Source of the DNA: Schizophyllum amplum
Taxonomy: Eukaryota; Basidiomycota; Agaricomycetes; Agaricales; Schizophyllaceae
Direction: 5' to 3'
Length of the DNA stretch: 64,000 bases
Assembly: GCA_007026445.1 (NCBI GenBank)
Contig: VDMD01000016.1
Location: 372,001-436,000, forward strand
Shown here: in pieces, positions 25,792 to 36,710 of the stretch
How positions within the stretch are numbered: position 1 is the stretch's first letter
How the letters are laid out: each line of letters opens with the position of its first letter
Program-made: the position numbers and the translations under genes
The notes under the pieces: generated by a model
What the model saw: only the letters and a program-made list of their open reading frames with translations
Databases searched by the model: none
Told to the model about the DNA's origin: nothing

Positions 25792-27479
25792 CTAGAAGTC
25801 GGACGCGCCGCATGTCGCGTTCCATGTCTTGTCACCCCAGGACACCGTCGTGCTATCTCCATTGGCGGAGACAAACGCATCGAGCGCGCAGGAGCCGTAC
25901 ATGAGGTCGTCTTCAGAGTCCGCGCACGTCGATAGCGGGAACGGCGCATCGTTGAGGATCAGTCTTATTTGCGGGCCCTCGAAGCTGTGTTGCTCAGGTC
26001 AGCGACAGATAAAACACCACCCAGAAGAGTACTGACGAGGAAGAGCAAGATAACTTCTCCCAGATCATCTGAGCAGCGAATGGCACCTGTTGTGAGGTGT
26101 GCCAGGCGCGCTCCTCAGGCATGGCGGTCGTCGAGAGAGGCGGGTCGTCCCTGACGTGGATGTGAGCCAAGTTGAAGGGTTATAGCGAGGACTGACACGT
26201 ACTTGGCCAGTCCGAGTGCAGTCAGCGCGAGATCAATAGTCGTGTCATGGCCGAACTCGAGATACAGCGGGACGGCGTCGCCGCTGGCGTTAGTAAATCT
26301 GGACGTCGCTCAGCAAAGGCGACAAAGTGCAACATGCGGCACACACCTATCAATTAGCTTGTTTACGTAGAGTGACCCAATTGTCGCGCCCATGGGATCC
26401 GGGAGGTTGTAGCCGAAGGCGCCGGTCATGAGAATATCGAGCTCGTACTCAAACTGTGCAAGCTCATCCTCCGTGAAAACATCGCACCAGGGCGATACTT
26501 CGTAAGCAGCGTAGTCGTAGGCGCACGCGTAGAGCGCGCCGTGGATGTCGTCGTCGGTGAGGTTGAGCCCCGGGATGATGCCGTTCAAGCGCGAGGTAAT
26601 GTCGGGCAGATACACCGCACCCCATTCCTCCACGGGCTGCAGTTCTCTGAGTGATGAAACGAAGCCTCGTAGAAGAGTGACCTACCGCGACACCGAAGCT
26701 GGTGTATGACCAGTTCGCGCAAGTGTCCATGGGGGTAATCCATGAGATCGTCACCTCGTCCTCAGGGATAGTTTCGAACATAGTGTCCTGCAGAGTGAAC
26801 CAATCCCTGCCGAAGTAACCCATGCTGAACCATTGGGCGGACTCGACCACCTGACGGAAGCGTCAGGGAGCGAACATCAGACTGAGCACTACAACGCACG
26901 CGATCCTGATCACCTGCGAGCACGGTGGTGGCGTTGAGGTCCGGGTACTTGAGCTTGAAGCTAGCACGTGTCAGAAATGGTCCTCGGCCACTGGTGCGAA
27001 TCGCTTACGCGACGCCATGATCGAAGAGCTGCTTGCGTCCCGTCGCGGTAAGGTTGTCGTGTCCGAGCGAGGTCGTGTACCCATTCTTCAAGAATGACAT
27101 GCTTTCGGGGAGATCTGCATTCTGACTTTTGTCCAGGATGTCAGACTCGCGCGTCAAGGTGAAGAACCATTGAGACGCACATATAATCCCAGGACCCCGA
27201 CACCTTCGTCGTCAAGTTCACAATGTACTCGAGCTCGGATGCCAAGGGCCAGCGGCTGCCATGCCTGCCCATCTGCAAAGATGCCTCAGACGAGATCAAA
27301 GGGTAGGTCGGCGGACGCACCAGCATAACCTGATCGACTGAGCAGTCCTCGGGAAGAGTCTCGTTCAGTCCCTCGGGTACAGGCCCCTTGTGGTAGGGCG
27401 CCAAGTTCCCGAGGTTGTTGACGTTTGCCGCCAGCGCCGCCTGGGACAGGGCCAAACCGCTGAGAAGTGCTGCGAGCAT
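25792..27479 (-). CDS. Secreted histidine acid phosphatase (phytase / MINPP-like)
   Basis: Phosphomonoesterase of histidine phosphatase branch 2. The ATG at 27479 is chosen because it begins a clean signal peptide (MLAALLSGLALSQAALA). The active-site motif MGRHGSRWPL lies near 27240-27270 and the proton donor in EFGHDTTIDLALTALGL near 26220-26260. Between them are YTTSLGHDNLTATGRKQLFDHG-like sequence, a SAQWFSMGYFG block, and Asn-linked glycosylation sites (LNETL, NLTTK, NATT). Several short introns, frame kept throughout. The C terminus WNATCGASDF includes a Cys likely in a disulfide; stop 25792-25794. By family it releases phosphate from inositol phosphates or phosphomonoesters outside the cell. 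Confidence 0.85.
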
Positions 27480-28091
27480 GGTGGGCGTGTCGAGGAGAGC
27501 GGGACGGGGGACTGATGACCGCAAGAGGCAAGAGGCCTGCAGGTACTTACCAGTCGCCGCTTTTCAAGCGTCGACGTTTGACGTGCACTCAAATGCCGCG
27601 CCCTGGACATGCGGTGGCGCATGTTTTGTCGACACCGTCCATATGGACTTATCGCTGCCGGCAACATATTCTCAACTTTGACGATAAGCGACTCGGCTTC
27701 AGCCTTTACAATGACATTGATCTTGTTCAACAAACAAAGCTCGAGAGAGATGGTCGGCTAGGACGAACACGACGGGAGGGAAAGAGTGACCACCGAACTG
27801 TGACAGATCGCGTCTGTGTAACGGTTCGGCTTGCAGCTTGCAACCATCATTTGCGCAAATCTACTACTTACTACCTTAGCCCGTCACCTTCAGTCCCCTG
27901 TGTACACACTCCGTCTTTCTTTGCTTCAAGCCTTTCGAATACCGGAAGTTCATTGCTTTGTGACCTCTCGTTCTCCTTCCAGAAGTTTTGCGTCAGTACG
28001 AGTGCCGTGCGTTCCATGTTCCCCTTCTCGGACTTCAGCTAATATAACGTACAGCAGTCAACGGTGCCCACTCTTCGTCTTCGCGTCCACA
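27480..28091. other. Divergent promoter region, phosphatase / F-box B
   Basis: About 610 bp between two divergent genes. A TATA-like ATATAA sits at about 28040-28046, some 45-50 bp before the F-box B ATG. No gene recognised. Confidence 0.4.
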
Positions 28092-29701
28092 ATGCCTCTT
28101 GTTCCCCCTCTTCCGAACGAGCTCCTTCACTCAATCTTCACCGACCCATGCATGGGAAGACGCGACCTCCGTCGACTCGCGCGCGTGTCAAAGGACTGGC
28201 AAACCGTCGCAATGCCTCTGATATGGCAGAGTGTATCCGGCCTCCAGCCTCTCGTTAGGCTCATGCCCGAGGACGCGCGGTCTGTGGTGGATGTGCCGCC
28301 GCCGCCTAGCCGCAGCCATTTTGGCTCGACTCAACGTGTGGTACGTAGTCGATTTGATGTTCTCGGACTCCTACTTATGAACTCGTTGCAGGAGGTGATA
28401 CGACCGCTCACGGAAGCGGACTGGATCCCTGTCTACAAATGGTCGTGCCTCGTCAAGACGTTTGAGCTCGTCGCGCTGGAGGATACCTGGGGATCGCGGA
28501 AACCAAGTTTCACTCAAACCTTAGTGGAAGCGATCACTTCATGTCCTCCCTCGCAGTCGCTGCTGCCCAACGTACACGACCTGCGATTTGACGTCTCTTC
28601 GGGAAAGTCAGAGGTTTTTAGCGCCTTGTTCGACATGCTCATCACGCCAAAGCTCACTTCACTCGTTGTCACACCAACCTGGGAAGAGATCATACGCGAT
28701 CCGCCGCTCCTTGCGGAACGGTGTGCCGGTATCGAAAGACTACACCTCGTCGGCTCGGACCACCTTCCGGGCGCCACTGCACACTCCTCGGCAATGCTCC
28801 TGGCTATCAGTCGGTGGTCACACCTGCAGTCCGTCCAACTGCGCAATGTTGCATGTCTCCCGGACCTGCTGCCCACTCTTGCGCAGAAGACCACTCTGAC
28901 GTCCCTCAAACTGAACTTCAGAGACATCGCTGAGGCCTCGGATATCGCGCCCTCGTCTCTGCAACCCGGCTTTCTGGCGCTTCAAGAGATCAGCATGGGA
29001 TGCCTGACTATAGCCAGCGCTACGGCTGTCATGCGTGCATGGGACTTCCACAAGCTCGAAACCATCCACTTCACCAGTCTCTATGCCGGCGATATCCGAG
29101 CTCAAGACGTCCAGGTCTTCTGCAAGCCATACACGACCATACCTCGCACGATATCCTCCACGAGATACGTATTCAAGGATTCGAATGTGTATTCTCTCCG
29201 CTCCTCCTCGACCACATCCGACCCATATCCGACATCCGTGGACTGTCGCATCTGGAGCTCAATGCGACGGGTGGTGTGAAGCTGACGGATGAGGACCACG
29301 CCCAGGTTGCGTCTTGGTGGCCAGAAATGCAGGAATTCGAGATGAATACGATGTCAATTCATGACAGGGTCTACTGGGACGCGGAAACGCCTGCTACGCT
29401 CGAGGCGCTCTTCCCCTACGCCCGCTGCTGCCCCAAGCTTCGCCAGCTTTCCATACCCCTTTCCGCGTACGACATACCTCCCAGACCGACATCTGCCGTC
29501 TCGAAGCGCGAGCATGCGCTGAGGACCCTACGCGTCGGGGACTCGCCCCTCGATGATGACGAGGTCACGAATACGGCAATATATCTCCTCGCGCTCTTCC
29601 CTAAATTGGACACCGTCGATTATGATGATCAAGAATGGAGCGAGCCGTGGTCTCGGATGGAGGATGCACTAGAGAGACAACGGTGGCTTTCTCGCCACTA
29701 G
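28092..29701 (+). CDS. F-box/LRR-like protein (F-box B), one frame break
   Basis: F-box-like N terminus PPLPNELLHSIFTDP then RRDLRRLARVSKDWQTVAMP; family block LVRLMPEDARSVVDVP. A 51-bp intron (about 28340-28391) precedes EVIRPLTEADWIPVYK. Degenerate leucine-rich repeats follow, then HAQVASWWPEMQEFEMN and TPATLEALFPYARCC near the C terminus; stop 29699-29701. At about 29114-29119 the frame changes between RAQDVQV and LLQAIHDHTSHDIL; one added C restores the alignment to F-box E (ILQAVHDRVSHTTL). ATG at 28092 is preferred over further-upstream in-frame ATGs because paralogues also begin just before the F-box. Probable SCF substrate adaptor; target unknown. Confidence 0.78.
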
Positions 29702-30145
29702 AGTACACGGACGAAGCATAGACGGTAATGCTCAGCAGCCGGAAATGTACGTCAGTACATGCGTGTTCGGACGTGAATAACTATACTCCACTCAACGAAA
29801 GTTTTGTGGCGCTCTGCTTAGGAGGCGATAGGTCAAGCACTGGCAGACACAAATACTGTCGACTTCGGGTCATCACCCAATGGGGAGTCGGACTTCTGCC
29901 ATTGTTGATACACAACCCTACGCTTCGCACGGCATTGTATTGACATTGTGCTTCATCGTGGAGGTAGATATGTAGTTAGGCTGTTATTCGGGCGAGATGC
30001 CTTCTGGCACAGCGTTGCCATGACCCATCTCGAGTCTCGGCAAAGTTCGAACTTTGGGTACTTCCCGATCCGGCACAATGGCCCGCGAGCCGGATCGTCG
30101 ACGTGCGGGCACGCCGCAGGTTCTCTCTTCTTACTTTCGACCACC
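29702..30145. other. Intergenic, no gene recognised
   Basis: Downstream of F-box B and upstream of the small gene before the PKS. Nothing recognisable. Confidence 0.4.
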
Positions 30146-30407
30146 ATGGCCGATAACCACTTGAACGACGTTCAATATCGTGAGGCGCCCGCCCGCGTCC
30201 CCCGAAGGCGTTGTCGAGCCACCATCCGGTGCCGAGAAAGTCGGCGCAAATGCTCTCAACCTTTCTTTGTTCCGCAGACGGCACGGAAAGTATATTTTAC
30301 TGCTCAGATGATTATGTGGCGCTTCCTTATGGCTAGTGGCTGACTCTGGCCCGCAGATCGACGGCCACGAAGGTTATATCAGCCACATGTCTGGATATAA
30401 TCAGTGA
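30146..30407 (+). CDS. Small spliced gene immediately upstream of the PKS, unknown
   Basis: ATG 30146 begins MADNHLNDVQYREAPA. In the next frame sequence continues as EGVVEPPSGAEKVGANALNL then SLFRRRHGK, ending at a good donor (GTATAT near 30291) with acceptor GCAG near 30357; exon 2 reads IDGHEGYISHMSGYNQ and stop 30405-30407. The change of frame falls in CCCCC at 30199-30203; removing one C joins the parts. Product about 60 residues, hydrophilic, no domain recognised, no signal peptide. It ends only 50 bp before the PKS start codon, so it could share the promoter, be a 5' leader frame of the PKS transcript, or be a separate small protein. Confidence 0.5.
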
Positions 30408-30457
30408 CCATCCGACCAGCCGTTCCGCGCGTCCCATCATCTTTCCCTCTTTCCACC

Positions 30458-33400
30458 ATGCAGCTCATCATCCTGGGTGGACAAGGCGCGACTTCGGCCA
30501 ATTCGTCGGCGCTTCAGCAGAGGGTCCAAGGCGTCGCTCACAAACCAGCGGCACGTCTCCTCCTTACAGCATGCCACGACGCATTCAACGAAGAACTCCT
30601 GTCCCTGCCATACCCAGACCTTCAGAGCACTCACATCCAGCCCAGCGACTTTCCGGTACCAGATACATTGCTGGATATCCCGGCCGGCAGTAACGCACAC
30701 AATGCTGTTCTCGCCATGACGCGCACATGCCTCATCCAGTCGCTCCTCCTCCTGGATTATCTAGAGAAGCAGGCCAAAAGGACCGTCGATAACCCGGCTG
30801 TTATCCTCCCGTTCTCCTCCGGAATACTCACCGCGTACGCGCTCAGCGCCGCGCGCAACATACCCTCCTTTATCATATACGCTGTCGACGCTTTCAAGAT
30901 TGCTTTCTGGATCGGCTATCGCACGCACCTCTATCGTCAAACCTTCCTCGCAACGCATGACGTGCCTCCATCACTACCTTGGAGTACTGTAGTAGTGGGA
31001 CTCCCTGTCGCGGACGCTCAATATCTACTATCGTCACACGCATCTGTGAGTTGTCTATTTCAAGGCTTCTTAGCCAAGTCTGAATATCACTCTAGACTTA
31101 CCCCTCGCTTGCTATCACCGCTATCACTGCTACGACATGCATCACTATTTCGGGACATCCGGACGACCTTCTCTTTTTCAAGCAGCACTGTATTCCCCAG
31201 CACTGCACTATCGTCGACCCAGGGCTCTTTACCTTGTACCACTCGTCTCTGTACCATCCCGATATTCACGGCGCCGTCATGGAAGACCTGCATCGTCGCG
31301 GGATAACTATCCCTCCGGTCGCCGCCTTACGAATCCCCATACGCTCGCCCGCCACCTCCGACGTCCTTACCGACTCGTCGCCAGATGCGCTGGATACAAT
31401 TGTTCGCGTCATTACCCTTCAGCCAGTCAACTGGTTGGAGATGGTCAATTGCCAGCTGCGCACCATCCCTCCGGACGCCACAGTCGACGTTATCAACGTC
31501 GGACCGGGTGGCAGTTTGGCACGCGGTCTACATCGTCGCCTCGGCTCTCGTGCGCGTCTTGAAGACCTTTGCGAGGGGGGTGCCGTTCCGCCGGCACCCA
31601 CACAAGAACCTATTGCCATTGTCGGCATGGCAGTCCGCCTGCCTGGAGCGCGTACTGCCAACGAGCTTTGGAAACTTTTGGAGGACAGCATAAACATGGT
31701 CTCACCGGTAGGATCCTTCCCATTTGATATCCGCGACGAGGTTGCTCATGGTCGACAGATACCTGCATCTCGCTTTGATATTTCCAGATACACCCGCGCA
31801 CACAACACATCGACAACTCGTAAAATGAATGCGAGTATGGGCAATTTCCTCGACGGCGTGGACGATTTCGATGCGGCTTTCTTTGGGATCTCCCCGAGAG
31901 AAGCGTGCAGCATGGACCCGCAACAGAGATTGCTGCTGCAGACGACATATGAGGCCTTGGAAAGTGCGGGATATGTGCCAGACGCGACGCCGACGTTCAT
32001 GCGGGAGACATTTGGCTGTTACGTCGGGGCTGCAACCAATGACTACGTGCAGAATTTGCGGCATGACATGGATGTCTTCTACAGTTCGGGTACGTGTTCT
32101 CCAAGACCGCTTGATGCGCTGCTAATTTCTTCCAGGTACTCTTCAGTCATTTCTCAGCGGTCGTATCTCGTATGCCTTCAAGTTCGGTGGGACCGTCTAT
32201 TGTACTGGACACGGCTTGTTCGTCGTCTGTGGTAGCCATACATGCGGCGTGCCGGGCCATCGCGAGCGGCGACTGTAGAGCTGCCATCGCCGGCGGTGTC
32301 AACGTCATCACCAGTCCTGATGTACGTCTCTAGAGCGTCCATATCCCATTATGGCCACCGACTGACTCCGGCATAGATGTTTCTTGGCCTCGACCGTGCG
32401 CATCTGCTCAGTGCGACCGGACAATGCAAGTCTTTCGATGCGTCGGCGGACGGTTATTGTCGCGGCGAAGGCAGCGGCATGTTTGTGCTGAAAAAGCTCT
32501 CCGACGCTATAGCTGAGCAGGACGCTATCCTTGGCGTCATAAGAGGCATCGAGGTCAACCACAGCGGCCAGGCGCCCTCGATCACGCATCCTCACGCGGA
32601 CGCGCAGGCGAAGCTATTTCGCCGCCTCATGCAGAATGCGGCGATGGATCCGCGGCGCGTCAGCGTTGTCGAGGCGCACGGCACAGGGACGCAGGCGGGC
32701 GACCCGACCGAGCTACAAAGCATCCGCGAAGTGTTCGCGACGGGCCAGCAGCTGCATGTCACCTCTATAAAGGCGAACATCGGACATCTGGAAGCGGCGT
32801 CTGGTGCCGCAGCCTTAGCCAAGGTGTTGATGATGATGCAGCGCAAGAAAATTACGCCGCAGATATCGCTGAACATTCTCAACCCGCGCATCGAGCCGTT
32901 AGCGGGCAGTGGGATGGAGATTAGCAAAGATATGGCGGACTGGCACGTCGACCGCGGTGTCAGCCGTGTAGCGGTCGTCAACAATTTTGGCATCGCGGGC
33001 TCGAATGCGACGTTGCTCGTAGAGGAGTATATTCCCCCTTCTGCTGCAGCAACGGCGGAGGACGACGTTGGGAGAGTGTTCGTATGCGGCCTTTCTGCCA
33101 AGACGGGCAGCCAACTCGAAGAGCGGCGGTCTGCGCTGCTGCGCTGGCTTCAAGACCCTGTCAACGAATCATTGGCGCTCAGCGATGTAGCGTACACGTT
33201 GACAGCCAGGAGCCAGATATACCCTCATCGCCTTGCCGTCTACGCGAGTTCCCGCGACGAACTTTGTGCGCGGCTGGGCGAGGCCTCGGAGGTGAAGGTT
33301 TCCGACCAAAAACAGCCGATTGTCTTCGTCTTCTCCGGCCAGGGCGGTCAATATATCGGCATGGGCAAGCAGCTGTACGAGACCTCTCCAGTTTTTCGGC

Positions 33401-36400
33401 GTGTCGTCGACGATTGCGAGAGCGCGCTTTTGGGATATGGACTCACTGGGGCGAGAGACGTGATACGTGGTGCGCTGGACGACGTCTCCCGACTTGCCGA
33501 GATCGAAGCATACCAGGCCGCTACCTTCGTCCTGCAGTGCGGTCTCATCGACTGCTCAGATCCTGGGGGATCTCTCCGGACGCCGTTGCTGGACACAGGT
33601 GAGCTGGACCAACATCCCCACATGTCGCACAATGTTTATTCGTCGTCAGCTTGGGTGAATACGCGGCATTGGTGGCCGCTCAAGTTATCAGCAGGGAGGA
33701 CGCGCTCTACATCGTGGGGAAACGCGCACGCCTCATGACGACCAACTGCAAGATGGGCGCATCGGGCATGCTTGCCGTCAAGCTGTCCTCGTCTAGCATG
33801 CATACTATTTTCAGCGCCGAGGCCCTTGCAGATCTATCGGTCGCTTGCTACAACAGCCCCAGCGATTGCGTAGTCGGGGGTCCTCTCCAGCAGCTGGAGC
33901 AGCTCCGGAGCGCGATCAAGGCTCGCTCAGTACCGTGCACACTGCTCACAGTACCGTTCGCCTATCACACGGAAGCCATGGCGCCTATACTGAACGACCT
34001 TAAGAAGACTTGCCGGTCCATCGTTCTCCGGCCGCCATCCATTCCGGTGGCGTCCAACGTTCTCGGCACCGTCATTGCAGCTGGTGCCTCGAGCGTCTTC
34101 ACGCCGGCGTACTTCGTGAAGCACTGCCGGGAGCCTGTGCGGTTCTGCGAAAGCCTCGACGCCATGTTATGCCACGAGGCGACCTCACAGGCGATCTGGG
34201 TCGAGCTGGGACCTCACTCGACAACCTTGCCTATGGTCAGGTCTTGCGCAACTACCCATCAAGAGACGCCGGTCATGCTGGCTACGCTGCGGCGGCAGGA
34301 ATCTCCGTGGAAGACTCTATCAGGAACATTATCACGACTGTACCAGACGAATGCGCCTATCCGGTGGCGCGAAGTGTTTGCCGATGCCTCGTCAGTGCGC
34401 AACGTAAACACCCTACCGACTTACCCTTTCGCGAAAGACAAGTACTGGGTACCGTTTCGGGAAGACGACGACGGCGATGCTGTTGATCGTCAGACTGGTC
34501 AGCATCTTACATGGCGAGACACGGGCAAGTTCGTCGGCGCTGGAGGAATGTCATTTTCGACATCTATTCGCGACGCGAAGGCTCTCATCGAAGGACATAG
34601 AGTGGGAGGGTGGCCCCTCTATCCGGCGTCACTCTACCTGGAACAGATCTTCACGGCCGTCAAGTTGACCCTTGCGAACGAGGGCGCCGACATACCGTAC
34701 TTCGTGATTCGGGATGTCAAATTCCAGCGCGGTTTGGTTTTCCGCTCCGAGGAAGATCGGACGGTCGTCGTGAATGTCCGTCCGGAGAGGCACCTGGGAT
34801 CCGTTCAACTCTCCTCGTGCTTGCCCTCTGGCTCCGAGGTCATGCATGCACAAGCTGAATATCGACACGAAGATCAGTCGCGCGTCCTAGGTGCCTTCGA
34901 ACGGCATTCGGCTACCCTACGATCCTCTATGTCAGCGATTATCGATGATCCATGGAGCCGAACGTTCGACAAAAAAACAATCTACGACAAAGCCTTCACC
35001 CGCGTGGTTCGCTACAGCCCAGAATACCAGGTTGTGAAAACTCTCCAAATCTCTGCCGACTGCGGAAGCACCGTTGCTGCCATATCGATAGGCAACTCTG
35101 AGGACACTCCAGCTTCGCTCTCACGAGCTCCCCTTGTCTTCCTGGATGCCCTGTTGCATGTCCCCGGCTTCCTCTGCAACACCATATGCGACGACGACGA
35201 GGCTTACATCTGCGTCGACGTTGGCAAGGTTGTTCTCGCTCCCGGACTCGAAGTACGCGGCAGAAACTTCCAGGTCTACGCGAGCATCCAGATACGCAGT
35301 GATGGAACTATCTCCGCCACTTCGCATGCACTGGACGACGGTCCTCTAAAGCTGGTCGCGAAGCTGTCCGACTTGATCTTCCGCAAAGTCAAGCTCCAGT
35401 CTCTTCACAAGTCCCTGTCAACGCCCCTGGAAGCTCGTCTTCTACCTGCGCTGACCTCTTCGACGCCTACCGTCTCTTTGAATATCGCCGACGTATCTAC
35501 AATCATTGGCGAGGTATTGGGAATTTCGGCGGAGATGCTACTGGGGCATGTTGATCTGCACGACTACGGGCTGGATTCGTTGACTTCGATCGAGGCACGG
35601 CACCTCTTCAAGCTAAGATGCAACGTACAGCTTCCGGTTGACTTCTTCCTCGTACAGCGGACGATACGACAGATCGCTGCATATGTCGAGACTTGCGCTC
35701 CACAACATAGCGCCGGCCTCGACGCCGACACCTTACAGCCGCGTTTGATTCAACAGCCCTCCGCCGGCGAACAAGACCCACTCATTCTCATTCACGACGG
35801 GAGCGGTCTTATCGACTACTATGAGCGTCTGCCTCCTATGGATCGCCAGATTTGGGGCATCCCTCGTCCGACCAGCATCGTCTCTAACTCTCTGAAGGAC
35901 ATGGCTGCATCATACGCCAACTTTATCAGTAGGACGTTCTCGGTACCCGTGATATTGGGAGGTATGTGCCCTTCAGTTTTGGCTGCTTACCAACCGCCGA
36001 CACGTCTTCAGGCTGGTCGTTCGGCGGCGTAGTCGCGTATGAGGCGGCTTGCCTGCTTGCGGCGCAGGGCGTTGCCGTGCGCGGTGTCGTTTTGATAGAC
36101 TCGCCGAGCCCCCTGCAACATGTCGCGCTCTCACGTGAAGTCATCAACGTGGCTATCGGTCTCGATGCCAGCGCGAGCGTGAGTGCGCTACGGCCGATCC
36201 TGGAGGCCCAGTTTGCGATGAACACGCGTCTGCTGGCAGAATACGAGCCGGAACCAGACCGCATGCGGCTCAGGCTGGCGTTCTTGAGATGCTGCGATGG
36301 ATTCAGCCCGCCCGCACTGGCAGGGAACACGCCACCGTGGCTCGCAGACCGGTCCGAAGGGAACAGAGATATCGTGAAAGGGTGGGAGGCGCTCGTCAAC

Positions 36401-36582
36401 ACTCCCATGAAGGTCTGGGACATTCCCGGCCATCACTTTGAGCCATTCCTTCCCGCAAATGTACGTGCTTGAGTGCAATGTCGACCGGCTCACGAGCTAA
36501 TGGTGTTCTACAGGTCGGAGCAGTATCTGTCGCACTCACGGAGGCGTGCTGCCATCTCGCTCAACCTCAGACCGGTACATAG
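30458..36582 (+). CDS. Non-reducing polyketide synthase (SAT-KS-AT-PT-ACP-TE)
   Basis: Iterative type I PKS making an aromatic polyketide; no KR, DH or ER seen. ATG 30458, stop 36580-36582, several short introns. The SAT-like N-terminal domain (to about 31550) has PFSSG where GxCxG is expected. [13 protein letters not shown], cysteine [16 protein letters not shown] (32195-32245), histidines [15 protein letters not shown] and [32 protein letters not shown] and [13 protein letters not shown], the GHS split by an intron at about 33599-33651. [20 protein letters not shown] (His) and [11 protein letters not shown] (Asp). A single ACP carries [10 protein letters not shown] (phosphopantetheine Ser, near 35575). 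[23 protein letters not shown] (36013-36050) and GHHFEPF. The frame breaks once at about 33552 in the AT domain; one added C restores [15 protein letters not shown]. Layout fits basidiomycete orsellinate-type synthases; the product is inferred. Confidence 0.92.
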
Positions 36583-36710
36583 GTTCCAATTGCAGGCGTA
36601 GTTAGCTTTTACAGTACGAGTTCTCAAATAAGTTATGAGTCCATGGAACCCTGAAGTCGATCACTATTGTAAGACGCGAGCGCGGAGGTGCACCCCTCTA
36701 CACTGAACCC

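Noticed and set aside
22276..36582. One biosynthetic cluster joining the reductase, PKS and transporter
   Set aside because: Separated by unrelated genes (phosphatase, F-box, long gap); no co-regulation signal visible.
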